From assembly GCA_023228085.1 (NCBI GenBank), contig JALOBW010000003.1, forward strand, positions 62,001 to 126,000: a stretch of 64,000 nt of DNA, in the 5' to 3' direction. Within the stretch, counting starts at the first letter, position 1. Each line of letters begins with the position of its first letter. Origin of the DNA: a bacterium (lineage in GTDB: Bacteria > Patescibacteriota > Minisyncoccia > Minisyncoccales > Minisyncoccaceae). Positions 8,432 to 17,373 of this stretch are shown in pieces. A program made the translations under genes and the position numbers. The notes under the pieces are model-generated. The model was not told the origin of the DNA. It did not search any database and saw only the letters and a list, made by a program, of their open reading frames with translations.

Positions 8432-11400
8432 TTAGAATCTTTCATCTCTTCCTACTACCATTTTATAAAGTGTGGGTATTATAAATAAAGTAAAGAAAGA
8501 TGATAGAGATAATCCAAATATAATAGCTCCCCCAAGTGACATCCAAGTTTCATTTGACAAGGTGACAGGAAGAATACCTAGAATAGTACAAGTAGAAGTA
8601 ATGAAAATAGCTTCAAGTCTTGATTTTCCCCCATCTATTATAGATTCATCAAATGGAATTCCACTTTTAATATTTAAATCAATTTTATCTACAAGAATAA
8701 TGGCGTTTTTAACAACTATTCCGAACAAAGCCATAATACCAACAAGTCCTGGAAAGCTAAGATGAACTCCGAATATTGCCATACCAATAAATACTCCAAT
8801 CAAAGCTAATGGTATTGTAATGAGAATAATTCCCACCTTTCTAAATGAATTAAACTGAATAACCAAAGTGGTAATAATCAAAAGTATTGCAATAGCCATA
8901 GCTCTAAAAATTGATTCTACAGATTCGGCATTTTGTTCGTTTTGTCCACCATAATCAATTGTATATCCTTCTGGCATTTTGTAATCTTTTATTTTCTTTT
9001 CAAATTCAGCTAACACTAGATTAGAGTTTGTTTTGGCAGTAGTATCGGCACTTAAGATAACCGTTCTTTTTTGATCTATACGAGTAATTTTATCAACTGC
9101 TGGTTTAAGGTTAATAGTGGCAATATCTTTTAAGAATACTGGCTGATTTTTCGTGTTTAATATTTGAAGATTCTGAATATCTTCTAAGGTAGGAATCTTA
9201 TCTTCTTTAAACCTTGCCATTACCTTAACTTCCTCATTATTTTCTACGATAGTACTTACACTTGTTCCCGATATTGCCATACGTAATGCTGAACCAACAT
9301 AGGCAGCATTAAGATTATTTTGATTCATTTTTACTGGATCCAAATCAAATGTGTAATCAGGTGTAGAATCTTTTAGTGAGATATCAATATTAACAACACC
9401 ATTAATAGTAGATAATTTCTGACTTAGATCGTAAGCAATTGACTTTAGTTTTTCTAAATCATCACCCTTAATATTTGCCTCAAAAGCACTGCCCGAAGGA
9501 GGTCCTCCTGCAGGAGTAGATACTGTTAATGTTCCAGTATTTATTGCGGCTAAATCCTTACGCAATTTATCAGCAAAATCATATGATTTTATGTTATTTC
9601 TATCCTTACTATCTTTTAATATGATGGTAATTGAAGCTAGGTTAGATTTATCGCTAAAACTAGTAGAACTCCCACGACCAACTATAGTAGAAAAACTCTT
9701 TATTTCGTTATATCCAAGAAGCTTTGTTTCTACTTCTTTAATATTAGAATCTGTTTGCTCTATTTTTTGCCCCACAGGAGCCCTAAAATCAATATATACA
9801 TAATTAGAATCCGAGGCTGGGAAAAATTCAGATTTTACGATACCTAAAACTGGAAGACATATTGCAAATATTAACAGCCCGAATGCTCCAAAAACAGCAG
9901 TTAGTCTGTTTTTTCTAGTTGCAAGAACCCTGCGGAGACATTTTTCGTAGAAGGGTAAAACTGCATCAAGCTTTAGAATTCCATACATAAACTTGTTTGC
10001 AAGACCACTGTCTTCTGTTTTTGATTGACTTCTTATTTTTTCTTTTATTAATTCATCATCATCTCTTTCCCTACGACTAATTTCAAAATTGCGTGCAAGT
10101 ATTCCCGAACCTTTTCGGTCATACCATCTGATGAGTAAAAGCTCTAATGCAATTAATAGTCCACCAAGCGCATACCCCCAAAGGTTACCAGAGATAATGG
10201 ATAATGCTGCCATAACAAGAATAATCGCTTCAATAATAAAGAATGTTTTCTTAGTGACACGCATTCTTTCTAGAAAGGCAATTAAAGGAGGATTAATGAT
10301 TAAAGCTACGACTAGTGATGATATCAATGTAATGGAAACCGTCACAGGGATTGACTTCATAAACTCACCCATTATTCCAGAACAGAATAATAGTGGTAAA
10401 AATGCCCAAACTGTTGTAAGGGTTGTTGTAGCCAATACCATTTTATAATCGTTCAATACTAGCAATACAGCTTCTTCTGGAGTAAATTTTCCTGTTCGCA
10501 TATATTGTTTAGTCGCCGAAACTACCACAATTGCATCATCAACCAATAATCCGAGTGAAAGGATTAATGAGAATAAAGACAAAAAGTTAAGTGATATTCC
10601 GAAAAGATAGAGACAAGTAAAAGCAATGAAAAACACTAATGGAGCAGCCATACTTGCGACTATGCCCTCTTTAAAGCCAACTGTTAAGAAAAGTATTCCA
10701 AAAACTAATACCAACGTAAGAATAAAATCATGGGTCAATCGCTCAAAATCATCTCCAATAATTTTTGCATCATCGTTGGTGATATCATATTTTATGCCAG
10801 ATGGCATTGATTTTATTTTATTATCTACTTTTTTCTTTGCCTCGTTTACTGTTTCAATAATAGAACTACCTGTTCTTTTAACAATTGAAATAGTTATTGC
10901 ATCTTGAGGCTCATTCTTTTCAGTTGAAAGTCTTGATAGAGATGTTTTCTTAATAGCAACTTCTCTTACTGTTGCTAAATCCTTAACATAAATAATTCCA
11001 CCTGCATCGGTATGAGAAACCGGAATATTCTCAATCTCGTTCACCGTATATATTTTTGCATTCGTACTTATTGGATATACAAATTTTGTTCCATCAAAAT
11101 TTCCCGAAGGAATACTAAGATTTGTTGATTTTATAGCCGAATTAGCTTGATCTGCTGACAAATTGTAAAAAATAAGTTTATCTGGATCATAGGCAATTTC
11201 ATATTCTTTTTCATCTCCCCCAGATATCTGCACTTCCCTAACTCCAGCTATTTTCTCAAGTTCATCCTTAATGTCATCTCCATATTTTCTCATTGTGAAG
11301 CCATCATATGGACCAGTCACAACCATTGTCCATATTGGCTGATCGTCTAATGATATTTCTGTGACAACTGGGTCATTTGCATCATCAGGTAAATCTTTTT

Positions 11401-11842
11401 CAATACTAGATACCTTGTCCTTAACTTTACGAATAGAATCATCTAAGTCTTCTTTTGTGTCAAAGTTAACTTGTATAGAGGAAAAAGAATTTGACGAATT
11501 TGACGTTATTTTATCAACGCCCTTAATTCCAGAAATGCCTGTTTCTATTTTTTTGGTGACAAATTCTTCAACATCGGAGGGAGAGGCTCCTGGGTAAACT
11601 GTTGTGACTACTGCGATAGGTATTTTAACTTCTGGACTTGATTCTCTTGGTAAAATTGAAAAGCAATATACACCCGCAAGAGTTATTAATAGAATTATTA
11701 AAACTACTATTCTAAACTTTGAAACAAAAAAATTGAACCAAGATTTTTTTAAATTTGGATCAAATTCTAGGTTTTGTAAGTAGCGTTGTTCAGTAGTAGC
11801 TTCTTCTTTTTTTTCTTTGATTTCGGTATTGTTTTCGTTCAT
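8432..11842 (-). CDS. RND efflux transporter permease (AcrB/HAE1-like)
   Basis: This 1136-residue inner-membrane transporter has the standard duplicated RND layout: TM1 near residues 45-65, a periplasmic porter/docking half, a membrane block (TM2-6), then TM7, the second porter half and the last membrane block. Motifs such as GLLVDDAIVVV and ALFGIVVKNAIILVD are typical of the family, with acidic residues in TM4. An extra stretch of about 100 residues with two additional hydrophobic segments and a charged region follows the first membrane block (after LERMRVTKK). It is encoded 8 nt after the adaptor gene and forms the marR-adaptor-RND operon. No TolC-type channel gene is in the window. Confidence 0.93.
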   Translation of the reverse strand: MNENNTEIKEKKEEATTEQRYLQNLEFDPNLKKSWFNFFVSKFRIVVLIILLITLAGVYCFSILPRESSPEVKIPIAVVTTVYPGASPSDVEEFVTKKIETGISGIKGVDKITSNSSNSFSSIQVNFDTKEDLDDSIRKVKDKVSSIEKDLPDDANDPVVTEISLDDQPIWTMVVTGPYDGFTMRKYGDDIKDELEKIAGVREVQISGGDEKEYEIAYDPDKLIFYNLSADQANSAIKSTNLSIPSGNFDGTKFVYPISTNAKIYTVNEIENIPVSHTDAGGIIYVKDLATVREVAIKKTSLSRLSTEKNEPQDAITISIVKRTGSSIIETVNEAKKKVDNKIKSMPSGIKYDITNDDAKIIGDDFERLTHDFILTLVLVFGILFLTVGFKEGIVASMAAPLVFFIAFTCLYLFGISLNFLSLFSLILSLGLLVDDAIVVVSATKQYMRTGKFTPEEAVLLVLNDYKMVLATTTLTTVWAFLPLLFCSGIMGEFMKSIPVTVSITLISSLVVALIINPPLIAFLERMRVTKKTFFIIEAIILVMAALSIISGNLWGYALGGLLIALELLLIRWYDRKGSGILARNFEISRRERDDDELIKEKIRSQSKTEDSGLANKFMYGILKLDAVLPFYEKCLRRVLATRKNRLTAVFGAFGLLIFAICLPVLGIVKSEFFPASDSNYVYIDFRAPVGQKIEQTDSNIKEVETKLLGYNEIKSFSTIVGRGSSTSFSDKSNLASITIILKDSKDRNNIKSYDFADKLRKDLAAINTGTLTVSTPAGGPPSGSAFEANIKGDDLEKLKSIAYDLSQKLSTINGVVNIDISLKDSTPDYTFDLDPVKMNQNNLNAAYVGSALRMAISGTSVSTIVENNEEVKVMARFKEDKIPTLEDIQNLQILNTKNQPVFLKDIATINLKPAVDKITRIDQKRTVILSADTTAKTNSNLVLAEFEKKIKDYKMPEGYTIDYGGQNEQNAESVESIFRAMAIAILLIITTLVIQFNSFRKVGIILITIPLALIGVFIGMAIFGVHLSFPGLVGIMALFGIVVKNAIILVDKIDLNIKSGIPFDESIIDGGKSRLEAIFITSTCTILGILPVTLSNETWMSLGGAIIFGLSLSSFFTLFIIPTLYKMVVGRDERF

Positions 11843-11850
11843 ATTTTTTA

Positions 11851-13406
11851 TTATTGAGCTACAACTTTTTGACCTTTCTTAAATTCATAAACTGTTGAAA
11901 CAATTTTCATATCAGAAGTTAATCCGTTTAGGATTTCTATGTTTTCGCCATTTATTGCCCCAGTAGTCACCTTCACTTCTTCTAAATTAGAATTTGAGTC
12001 CACAATATAAACATATGAGTAATCAGAACTAATTCCTACTGCCTGAAGTGGTAAAGAATAAGTATTCTTTCCGTTCGCTGATTCTTTAGTTTCTATTTTC
12101 ACAGAAACGTTTTGCCCCACTATCAATTCCGATTTTTCTGGATCAATAACAAGAATATTTAATTCGGCGCTCTTAGTCTTACTATCCACGCTTGGGGATA
12201 TCTTATTTACTATTCCTTTTACATTTTCAGAAATATCAACATTAGCTCCCTCTTCTATTGATTCAAGGTCCGAACCGCTAATATAAGCTTTGATTTGTAA
12301 TCCTGATTTATTTACAATTGATACTACAGATTGTCCAGCTGTTATAAGTTCGCCATATTTAACAGAAATAGCAGATACTGTGCCACTTATCGGAGCAGTA
12401 ATAACAGTTTTTTGCAATTGAGCATTTATTGCGTCAACACTAGCTTGAGCTTGTTCAACAGCCGCTTCTTGTGTTTTGATTTGCTCATTTGTTGCACCAG
12501 CATTTTTAAGATCAAGAGTTGCCTGTGCTGTTTCTACTGCACTCTTTGCGGCATCAATAGCCGATTGTCTTGCCTGAATTGCTGCTTCATATGCATTTTT
12601 GTTTGCATTATAACTAGCAGCTTGAGTGTTTGGTATATTTACGGTCCAATTACCAGTAGCGATCTGATTTGTTGGAAATTGTATGAATAATCCTTTCTTC
12701 CCCAATGGTTGAGCAACAGTATTTACCAAACCAGTAGTATCTTCTAGTCCACTTGTTTGGAACATTACGCCATCACCTGTGACATATATCTTTATATTAT
12801 ACTGTCCTTCTTCTGTCCCAGTATAAGTCCCAGTTATGGTTGGTGTTGCAGAAGTACTTGTTCCGATAACTGGAATAGCTGTTAAACCAGAATTAAAAAG
12901 ACTTTTTCTTGCATTTTCAACTAAAATATCTGCTGTTTTGTGGTATTTTCTAAACTCGTTTTTGCAGCATCTAACTGATTTTCGGTAATTTTTAATTCCT
13001 CTAATCTTGTTCCTTTTTTCATTTCTTCAAGCCTTGTTTCTTGTGCTTTTAAAGCTGCCTTTGCCTGATTTAATTGAGCAGTCAAATCATTATTTTGCAA
13101 CACGACTAAAACTTGCCCCTTGCTAACACTACTGCCAATTGAAGTATTTATTTTTGAAACTGGAGCCATTATTTGGCTTTTTAGTTCGGCTTGTTCTAAC
13201 GACTCAATTGTTCCGTTTGCCGATATCGTGCTTTTACTACTTTGATAATCAGATACTGGTATTAACACGACTTTTTTATCAATAACTTCTGTTTCAGTAT
13301 TTTCGTTGTTTTTATTTACTCCAATAAGTATGGATATCAATACGACCAAAACTACTATTACAGCCATTACATATTTATGGTTTTTTAATTTACTTAAAAT
13401 ATTCAT
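11851..13406 (-). pseudogene. RND membrane-fusion (HlyD/AcrA-like) adaptor, interrupted by a -1 frameshift
   Basis: The adaptor would couple the RND pump to the cell exterior. Two ORFs make up one gene: 13406-12921 encodes an N-terminal membrane anchor, the first lipoyl half (SSVSKGQVLVVLQNNDL) and coiled coil; the second frame, open up to its ATG at 12765, gives the return coiled coil, second lipoyl half (APISGTVSAISVKYGELI), beta-barrel and membrane-proximal domain. Reading continues smoothly if one A is added to the A-run at 12936-12939 (AAAA; expected AAAAA), giving about 518 residues. A Thr/Gly-rich beta insertion (GTYTGTEEGQYNIKIYV region) sits between the coiled-coil arms. It could be a sequencing error, a recent mutation or a translational slip. 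Confidence 0.8.
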
Positions 13407-13417
13407 TTTATTGCTTT

Positions 13418-13843
13418 TTAATACTGTTCTTGTATTTTTTTTAATAATTTTAGGAGAACGTCTTTTTCTTCCTGTGTAAGATTTGATACTACCTTTTCAA
13501 ATGCAGCAGCACGATCTTTTTTTGCTTTTTCAAAAATTCTTCTCCCCCTTTCTGTTATACTAAGTAAAATAACTCTTCTGTCTACTTTATCAAAATGCCT
13601 TTCCAAGATATCATTTACAACCAGATTACTTATCAGTGATGTCGCTGACGGAGGTGTTATTTCCAAAAAATCTGCTATATCTTTCATTGGAACTTGTTTT
13701 TTTTCTCTTATTAAGTGAAGTATCTCCATTTGCCCGATAGTAAGGTTGTATATCTCATCGCGCAAACTTAATTTTCTTTTTAGGAGCTTAAAGGCTTTAA
13801 AAAAACCCAGCGATAGTTCTCTATTACAATTAGCACATCTCAT
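13418..13843 (-). CDS. MarR family transcriptional regulator
   Basis: This 141-residue winged-helix protein has a MarR fold: dimerisation helices at both ends and a central wHTH with VPMKDIADFLEITPPSATSLISNLV as recognition region and the DRRVILLSITERGR wing. It begins with an unusual MRCANCNREL containing a CxxC pair that might sense thiol oxidation or metal. It is the first gene of the run marR-adaptor-RND pump, so it probably represses the efflux operon and itself in response to a toxic ligand. A palindrome downstream of its -10 box is the likely operator. Confidence 0.9.
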   Translation of the reverse strand: MRCANCNRELSLGFFKAFKLLKRKLSLRDEIYNLTIGQMEILHLIREKKQVPMKDIADFLEITPPSATSLISNLVVNDILERHFDKVDRRVILLSITERGRRIFEKAKKDRAAAFEKVVSNLTQEEKDVLLKLLKKIQEQY

Positions 13844-13862
13844 TTTTTTAGATATTAAAATA

Positions 13863-13905
13863 ATTAGAATGTCTAAATATTATATCCTTTTATTATTTTT
13901 GTCAA
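13863..13905 (-). promoter_or_regulatory. Promoter and probable MarR operator for the efflux operon
   Basis: On the minus strand a -35 TTGACA (13900-13905) and a -10 TAATAT (13876-13881) are spaced by 18 nt. Immediately downstream is the perfect inverted repeat TTAGA-CAT-TCTAA (13863-13875), followed by a half-site-like TTAATATCTAA. Position and symmetry fit an autoregulatory MarR site that blocks initiation. Confidence 0.6.
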
Positions 13906-13925
13906 TATGTATATTAGGATTTAAA

Positions 13926-13953
13926 AAGATACAGAATTAACTGTATCTTTTAA
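13926..13953. terminator. Bidirectional intrinsic terminator
   Basis: A strong hairpin AAAAGATACAG / CTGTATCTTTT with loop AATTAA has T-tracts on both sides. It separates the efflux-operon promoter from the 3' end of the upstream minus-strand DUF3298-like gene. Confidence 0.8.
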
Positions 13954-13991
13954 TAATCAAGACTTTATTTAAAACTTTAATAAGTGTTGAA

Positions 13992-14798
13992 TTACTTGAG
14001 ATATTTTGAACTTATTGATTGATCTATTAGATAACTTTTTTGAAAAGATGTCTTCATGATTCCCATAGCGCCAGCACCAACTTGATACTTTTGATAATAA
14101 ACAGTCACCATATCATTATCAAATGTAAAATAATTGAAATTATCAAATATTGGAGCAGCCCCACCCTCTTCTAGTTCTTTTTTGATGTCTTTGGAATTAG
14201 TTTCTCCAAAATTTGCTCTTTGGTTTACTAGGTCTTCTATGGCTAATCTTGAAATGGTTTTAAGGTTTTCTTGAGAATCACCAATAAAATTACTAAAAGT
14301 GATTTCTTTTTTTGAGGCTAGGTCATAATTGAATGTATATACCTCAGAGTCTCCATGTGCTCCACCCGAAAAGGAATATACATTAACAACCACACTAATA
14401 TAGTCTTTATTTATTTGAGCTGGCTCCCAATCTGCTTTGAAATAGAATTTCCAATCTGGCATTGGCTCTCCCACAGTGATTGTTTCTTTCATAGCCTTAA
14501 GATTCTCTTGAGAACTCTTTTTAAATTCACTTAATCTTGTGTTGATTAAATCAGATATCTTTTTATTAAATGAAGGGTTAACTAATGAAAACTGCGGATA
14601 TTGAGCATTGATATTAAATATTTCATCCGACTGAGAAATAGTACTAACCGTAATCGTTGGATTTGGATTAACATTTACTACTGGCTGAATCATAGTTTCT
14701 AATTTTCCAGACTCTTGCTTTGGAAAATAATACCCTATCATTGCGCCGGCAATTAATGATAACAACACCAACACTGGCAAAATTTTTTTGTCTTCCAT
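13992..14798 (-). CDS. Membrane-anchored DUF3298/DUF4163 (PdaC/RsiV-like) protein
   Basis: This 268-residue protein has one N-terminal membrane segment (residues about 8-25) and an extracytoplasmic domain resembling the DUF4163-DUF3298 pair found in PdaC and RsiV: NINAQYPQF strand start, the SFSGGAHGDSEVYTFNYDL motif, and DNDMVTVYYQKYQVGAGAMG near the end. In RsiV such domains bind lysozyme; in PdaC they accompany a deacetylase. Neither partner domain is present here, so function is unknown. It lies 21 nt downstream of a small membrane-protein gene and may be the last gene of the SDH-protease run. Confidence 0.75.
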   Translation of the reverse strand: MEDKKILPVLVLLSLIAGAMIGYYFPKQESGKLETMIQPVVNVNPNPTITVSTISQSDEIFNINAQYPQFSLVNPSFNKKISDLINTRLSEFKKSSQENLKAMKETITVGEPMPDWKFYFKADWEPAQINKDYISVVVNVYSFSGGAHGDSEVYTFNYDLASKKEITFSNFIGDSQENLKTISRLAIEDLVNQRANFGETNSKDIKKELEEGGAAPIFDNFNYFTFDNDMVTVYYQKYQVGAGAMGIMKTSFQKSYLIDQSISSKYLK

Positions 14799-14819
14799 GC
14801 TTAATTTTTTAAGATTTAT

Positions 14820-15152
14820 TTATTTTAAATAAGGATTTTTAGCTTTAAGAACTTCCGATTTTATTTTCATATCTTGAATCTCGTTGTTTAAAAGCAAAAC
14901 TTTATCAAAATAATCTTTGTTTTGCTGATTGTATTGTAAGAGTATGGTCTTGTCTTGTATGTAGTTTAAGTTCATACATGTTACTTCTATTAAAAATGTT
15001 ACGACAACAAAAACAATAATACCAACCATAAGCATAAAAATAAATTTTATATCAGATGTTTGTTTTTCTGCCAATCTATCAAATTCTTCTTTTGATGGAT
15101 AGCCTTTGCTTCCCCCAGCTCCTATTGAAAATCCTTTATTTTCATCTTTCAT
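14820..15152 (-). CDS. Single-pass membrane protein with coiled-coil tail, 110 aa
   Basis: This hypothetical protein has a Gly-rich polar N-terminus (GFSIGAGGSKGYPSKEEFD), one membrane segment at residues about 38-60 (FIFMLMVGIIVFVVVTFLIE), and a helical tail (KDYFDKVLLLNNEIQDMKIK). Its start overlaps the stop of the DUF6941-like gene by 4 nt (ATGA), so the two are translationally coupled. The arrangement next to an SDH-type protease suggests a membrane-linked companion, but no function can be assigned. Confidence 0.6.
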   Translation of the reverse strand: MKDENKGFSIGAGGSKGYPSKEEFDRLAEKQTSDIKFIFMLMVGIIVFVVVTFLIEVTCMNLNYIQDKTILLQYNQQNKDYFDKVLLLNNEIQDMKIKSEVLKAKNPYLK

Positions 15153-15526
15153 ATAGATTTTAGATTTATTTTGGCATCAAGTGGTTGTTTAATATTATCT
15201 AGATAAATGTACACATTATACTTGCCATATTGCGGAAAAGAAAAATTTATAAATTTGCCGATATACTGCGCTGTATCTCCATTTCTAAAATTAATTTTCC
15301 CCTCTAGTTTTGCTATTTCAGTATCCTCGTGGCAGATAGTAATTATAAGATCATGCTCTCCCTCTCCACCACTGAAATTTGTTACTACTGAAAATGAAGG
15401 ATGAATTGCGGGAACTCCTTGAGTGTTTATGTCAGAAAAAATACCCAATAAGTACAAATTATTGGTGTACTGATCAATAATGGCTGATTCACATATTATT
15501 GTAAAATTTTGTTTTATTGCTACCAT
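15149..15526 (-). CDS. DUF6941-like small beta-rich protein
   Basis: This protein of about 125 residues has the pattern CESAIIDQYTNNLYLLGIFSDI at its start and a beta-sandwich-like body, matching what I know of the DUF6941 family, which often occurs near stand-alone protease or defence-like genes. A TTG further upstream would overlap the protease gene by 20 nt, but the ATG giving MVAIKQNFTIICESA, directly after the protease stop, is more likely. It is coupled by ATGA to the downstream membrane protein. Function unknown. Confidence 0.6.
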   Translation of the reverse strand: MVAIKQNFTIICESAIIDQYTNNLYLLGIFSDINTQGVPAIHPSFSVVTNFSGGEGEHDLIITICHEDTEIAKLEGKINFRNGDTAQYIGKFINFSFPQYGKYNVYIYLDNIKQPLDAKINLKSI

Positions 15527-15530
15527 GTTT

Positions 15531-16541
15531 TTATTTCCATCCTTGTCCAATAACTTTCCACATTACCTGTTCTTGTGGAACATTTATTGATCCTTGAAGG
15601 ATTTGATTAATTTGTTTTTTATATTCTAAGGAAAGCTCAAAATAGTTTACTATTTTTTCACTTTCAATAAATGCAATTTTGTGCTTTTTTTGAATTTGAA
15701 GATTAGGACCTATTTCAATTTCTGGATTCCATATTCTATCTAATTCCATTTCTTTAGCATAATTATCATATAGTTCTGTTATGAGTTTTGCTAATTCTGG
15801 TTTTGCTTCAATAATAGTTTCAACCCCTAAATCCTCTTTAGCCTCTTTTTTACCAATAATATATTGATGTGAATAAAGTTTTTCTGTAAAATAATTAACG
15901 ATTTTTAGGCTCTTATTTTTTTGGATTGGAATGTTGTGACTTTTTAACAATCGTTCCGCCAAGCGTCTTATTAAATTATGCGTTCTATTTATATTACCTA
16001 AAGCTAATGGGTGGATTTGAGGATTTGACTCTATGAATTTATTGAATATTTTTGTTAAATCTTCGCTATTTTTTATTCCAACTTTATTCTTTGCTAAATC
16101 AAAATATGCCATAACATCTTCAACTGAGATTGGGATCTTGTTTTGAGGGTTGATTGAATCTGGCGGATTAAAGGCGTTTGTAGTTGATGGATCTATTGGA
16201 GAGAGTTCTGACAAGTCTGTCATTACTATCTCATCGGCTCCCAAAGAAATCATCGTAGCTGCTGAATGAGCTTTATATGGCACAATGACGGAAAATTTAT
16301 TGCAATATTCCCTAATCATAGAAACTAAACGCCATGGCACCATTGTGTCTCCTCCCGTACTATAAAGGAACAAGTCAATATTTTCTACTCTTTTAATTTG
16401 TCTGAGTTGCTTGCTAATGATCGGTATAATATCTATGGCAATACGGGCATTAACTGGTCCCTGTCTATCGCTAGTTAAATAAGTTATTAGCTTAGAATTT
16501 CTTGCTTCCTCTATTTTTTGTATAAGTTGTTTTTTATTCAT
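15531..16541 (-). CDS. SDH-type Clp-fold serine proteinase
   Basis: This 336-residue protein has the ClpP/crotonase fold of the SDH_sah family: NARIAIDIIPIISKQL, IDLFLYSTGGDTMVPWRLV (the oxyanion-type Gly-Gly), and the catalytic serine in the HSAATMISLGADEIVM segment near residue 95. An aspartate/proline-rich LSPIDPSTTN stretch follows. The C-terminal half is helical and may handle oligomerisation or substrate choice. No signal peptide is visible, so it is probably cytoplasmic or peripherally membrane-bound. The gene leads a compact run with DUF6941-like, membrane and DUF3298-like genes. Confidence 0.85.
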   Translation of the reverse strand: MNKKQLIQKIEEARNSKLITYLTSDRQGPVNARIAIDIIPIISKQLRQIKRVENIDLFLYSTGGDTMVPWRLVSMIREYCNKFSVIVPYKAHSAATMISLGADEIVMTDLSELSPIDPSTTNAFNPPDSINPQNKIPISVEDVMAYFDLAKNKVGIKNSEDLTKIFNKFIESNPQIHPLALGNINRTHNLIRRLAERLLKSHNIPIQKNKSLKIVNYFTEKLYSHQYIIGKKEAKEDLGVETIIEAKPELAKLITELYDNYAKEMELDRIWNPEIEIGPNLQIQKKHKIAFIESEKIVNYFELSLEYKKQINQILQGSINVPQEQVMWKVIGQGWK

Positions 16542-16655
16542 GTTTTAAAAAACATATTTATCTCACTACATTTTGATTATATCACTTTATACTAAAAAAT
16601 AAAGTTTAAATTTGCAACTTTATAGATATTTTAAAAATCATTCCCTTCGCAAAAA

Positions 16656-16685
16656 AACTGTCTAAATGATAGTCTTGTTTTTGTG
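16656..16685. terminator. Hairpin terminator, bidirectional
   Basis: ACTGTC / GATAGT with loop TAAAT is preceded on the plus strand by an A-run and followed by TTGTTTTTG. For the minus-strand SRPBCC gene it provides a hairpin followed by seven T residues. Confidence 0.55.
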
Positions 16686-16714
16686 TGAGTTTAAGATAAT
16701 TGACTCGTGGATTA

Positions 16715-17161
16715 TTATTTTTTAAGAATCTTTTTGAGCTGATCAATCACTGCTTTTTCCCAGTATTTCATTGAATACCAACGCAATAGTGGTACAGCGA
16801 TTATACGTAGCCATTTTTTATGGATAGTGACACGATAGGTATAGTCTACTAAAGTCCCATCGGCGCATTCAGAAAGCAATAGCTCTTCATGTCCAGAAGT
16901 TCCAAACTGATAACTGTCGTTATCCGAAATAAAACCCCTTCCCGGAATGATTTGAGTCTTCATCTTTACTCGAAACGTTTTACCGAATGATCTTAGTGTT
17001 GCCTCCATTTCCAGACAATTCCCTTCTCGTTTATTGATTTGTATTGATTCGGCAACCTTTGGAAAATGCTCTGGAAATTTTTCAAAATCTGTAATTATTC
17101 TAAATACATCGCTCAGAGGAGCTTTGACAATCCATTGATTGTGAAGTGTTATTTCATTCAT
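16715..17161 (-). CDS. SRPBCC (START-like) small-molecule or lipid-binding protein
   Basis: This 148-residue protein has the SRPBCC helix-grip layout: a first strand and helix (IVKAPLSDVFRIITDFEKFPEHFPKV), several antiparallel strands, and a long C-terminal helix (MKYWEKAVIDQLKKILKK). It resembles polyketide-cyclase/RatA-type proteins but has no diagnostic catalytic residues. It stands alone between terminators, and its DNA looks visibly less AT-rich than neighbouring genes, which may point to acquisition by transfer. Ligand unknown. Confidence 0.75.
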   Translation of the reverse strand: MNEITLHNQWIVKAPLSDVFRIITDFEKFPEHFPKVAESIQINKREGNCLEMEATLRSFGKTFRVKMKTQIIPGRGFISDNDSYQFGTSGHEELLLSECADGTLVDYTYRVTIHKKWLRIIAVPLLRWYSMKYWEKAVIDQLKKILKK

Positions 17162-17265
17162 AACTCTATTTTAACATTTTTTATTTTTAAAATACAATTA
17201 AAAATACACTTTTTTTCGCTGTAGATGTAGCCCTGACTTCTTATTCAAGTCTATAACTAAAAACT
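17162..17265. other. Intergenic region, AT-rich
   Basis: AT-rich spacer between the SRPBCC gene and the terminator of the dnaX-tRNA unit. It includes probable minus-strand promoter sequence for the SRPBCC gene; no ORF or repeat is visible. Confidence 0.4.
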
Positions 17266-17290
17266 AAAGCACCCCAAAAAGGAGTGCTAA
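17266..17290 (-). terminator. Terminator downstream of dnaX and tRNA-Gln
   Basis: On the minus strand AGCACTCC / GGGGTGCT forms a hairpin followed by TTAGTTTTTAG. It lies 10 nt beyond the tRNA 3' end and probably ends the dnaX-tRNA transcript. Confidence 0.65.
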
Positions 17291-17299
17291 GTTTCTATG

Positions 17300-17370
17300 T
17301 TGTGGGACCTGGATTCGAACCAAGATTGATGGCTTCAAAGGCCACTGTCCTACCATTAGACGATCCCACA
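17300..17370 (-). tRNA. tRNA-Gln (anticodon UUG)
   Basis: The 71-nt cloverleaf reads on the minus strand: acceptor TGTGGGA / TCCCACA (7 perfect pairs), T8, D-stem GTCT / GGAC, anticodon stem GTGGC / GCCAT with loop CTTTGAA (anticodon TTG), variable loop CAAT, T-stem CTTGG / CCAGG with loop TTCGAAT, discriminator A. CCA is not encoded. It starts 3 nt after the dnaX stop, so it is probably cut out of a shared transcript. U34 of this tRNA is a classical target of Elp3-type wobble modification, and an elp3 gene is present at 41795. Confidence 0.95.
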
Positions 17371-17373
17371 GTA

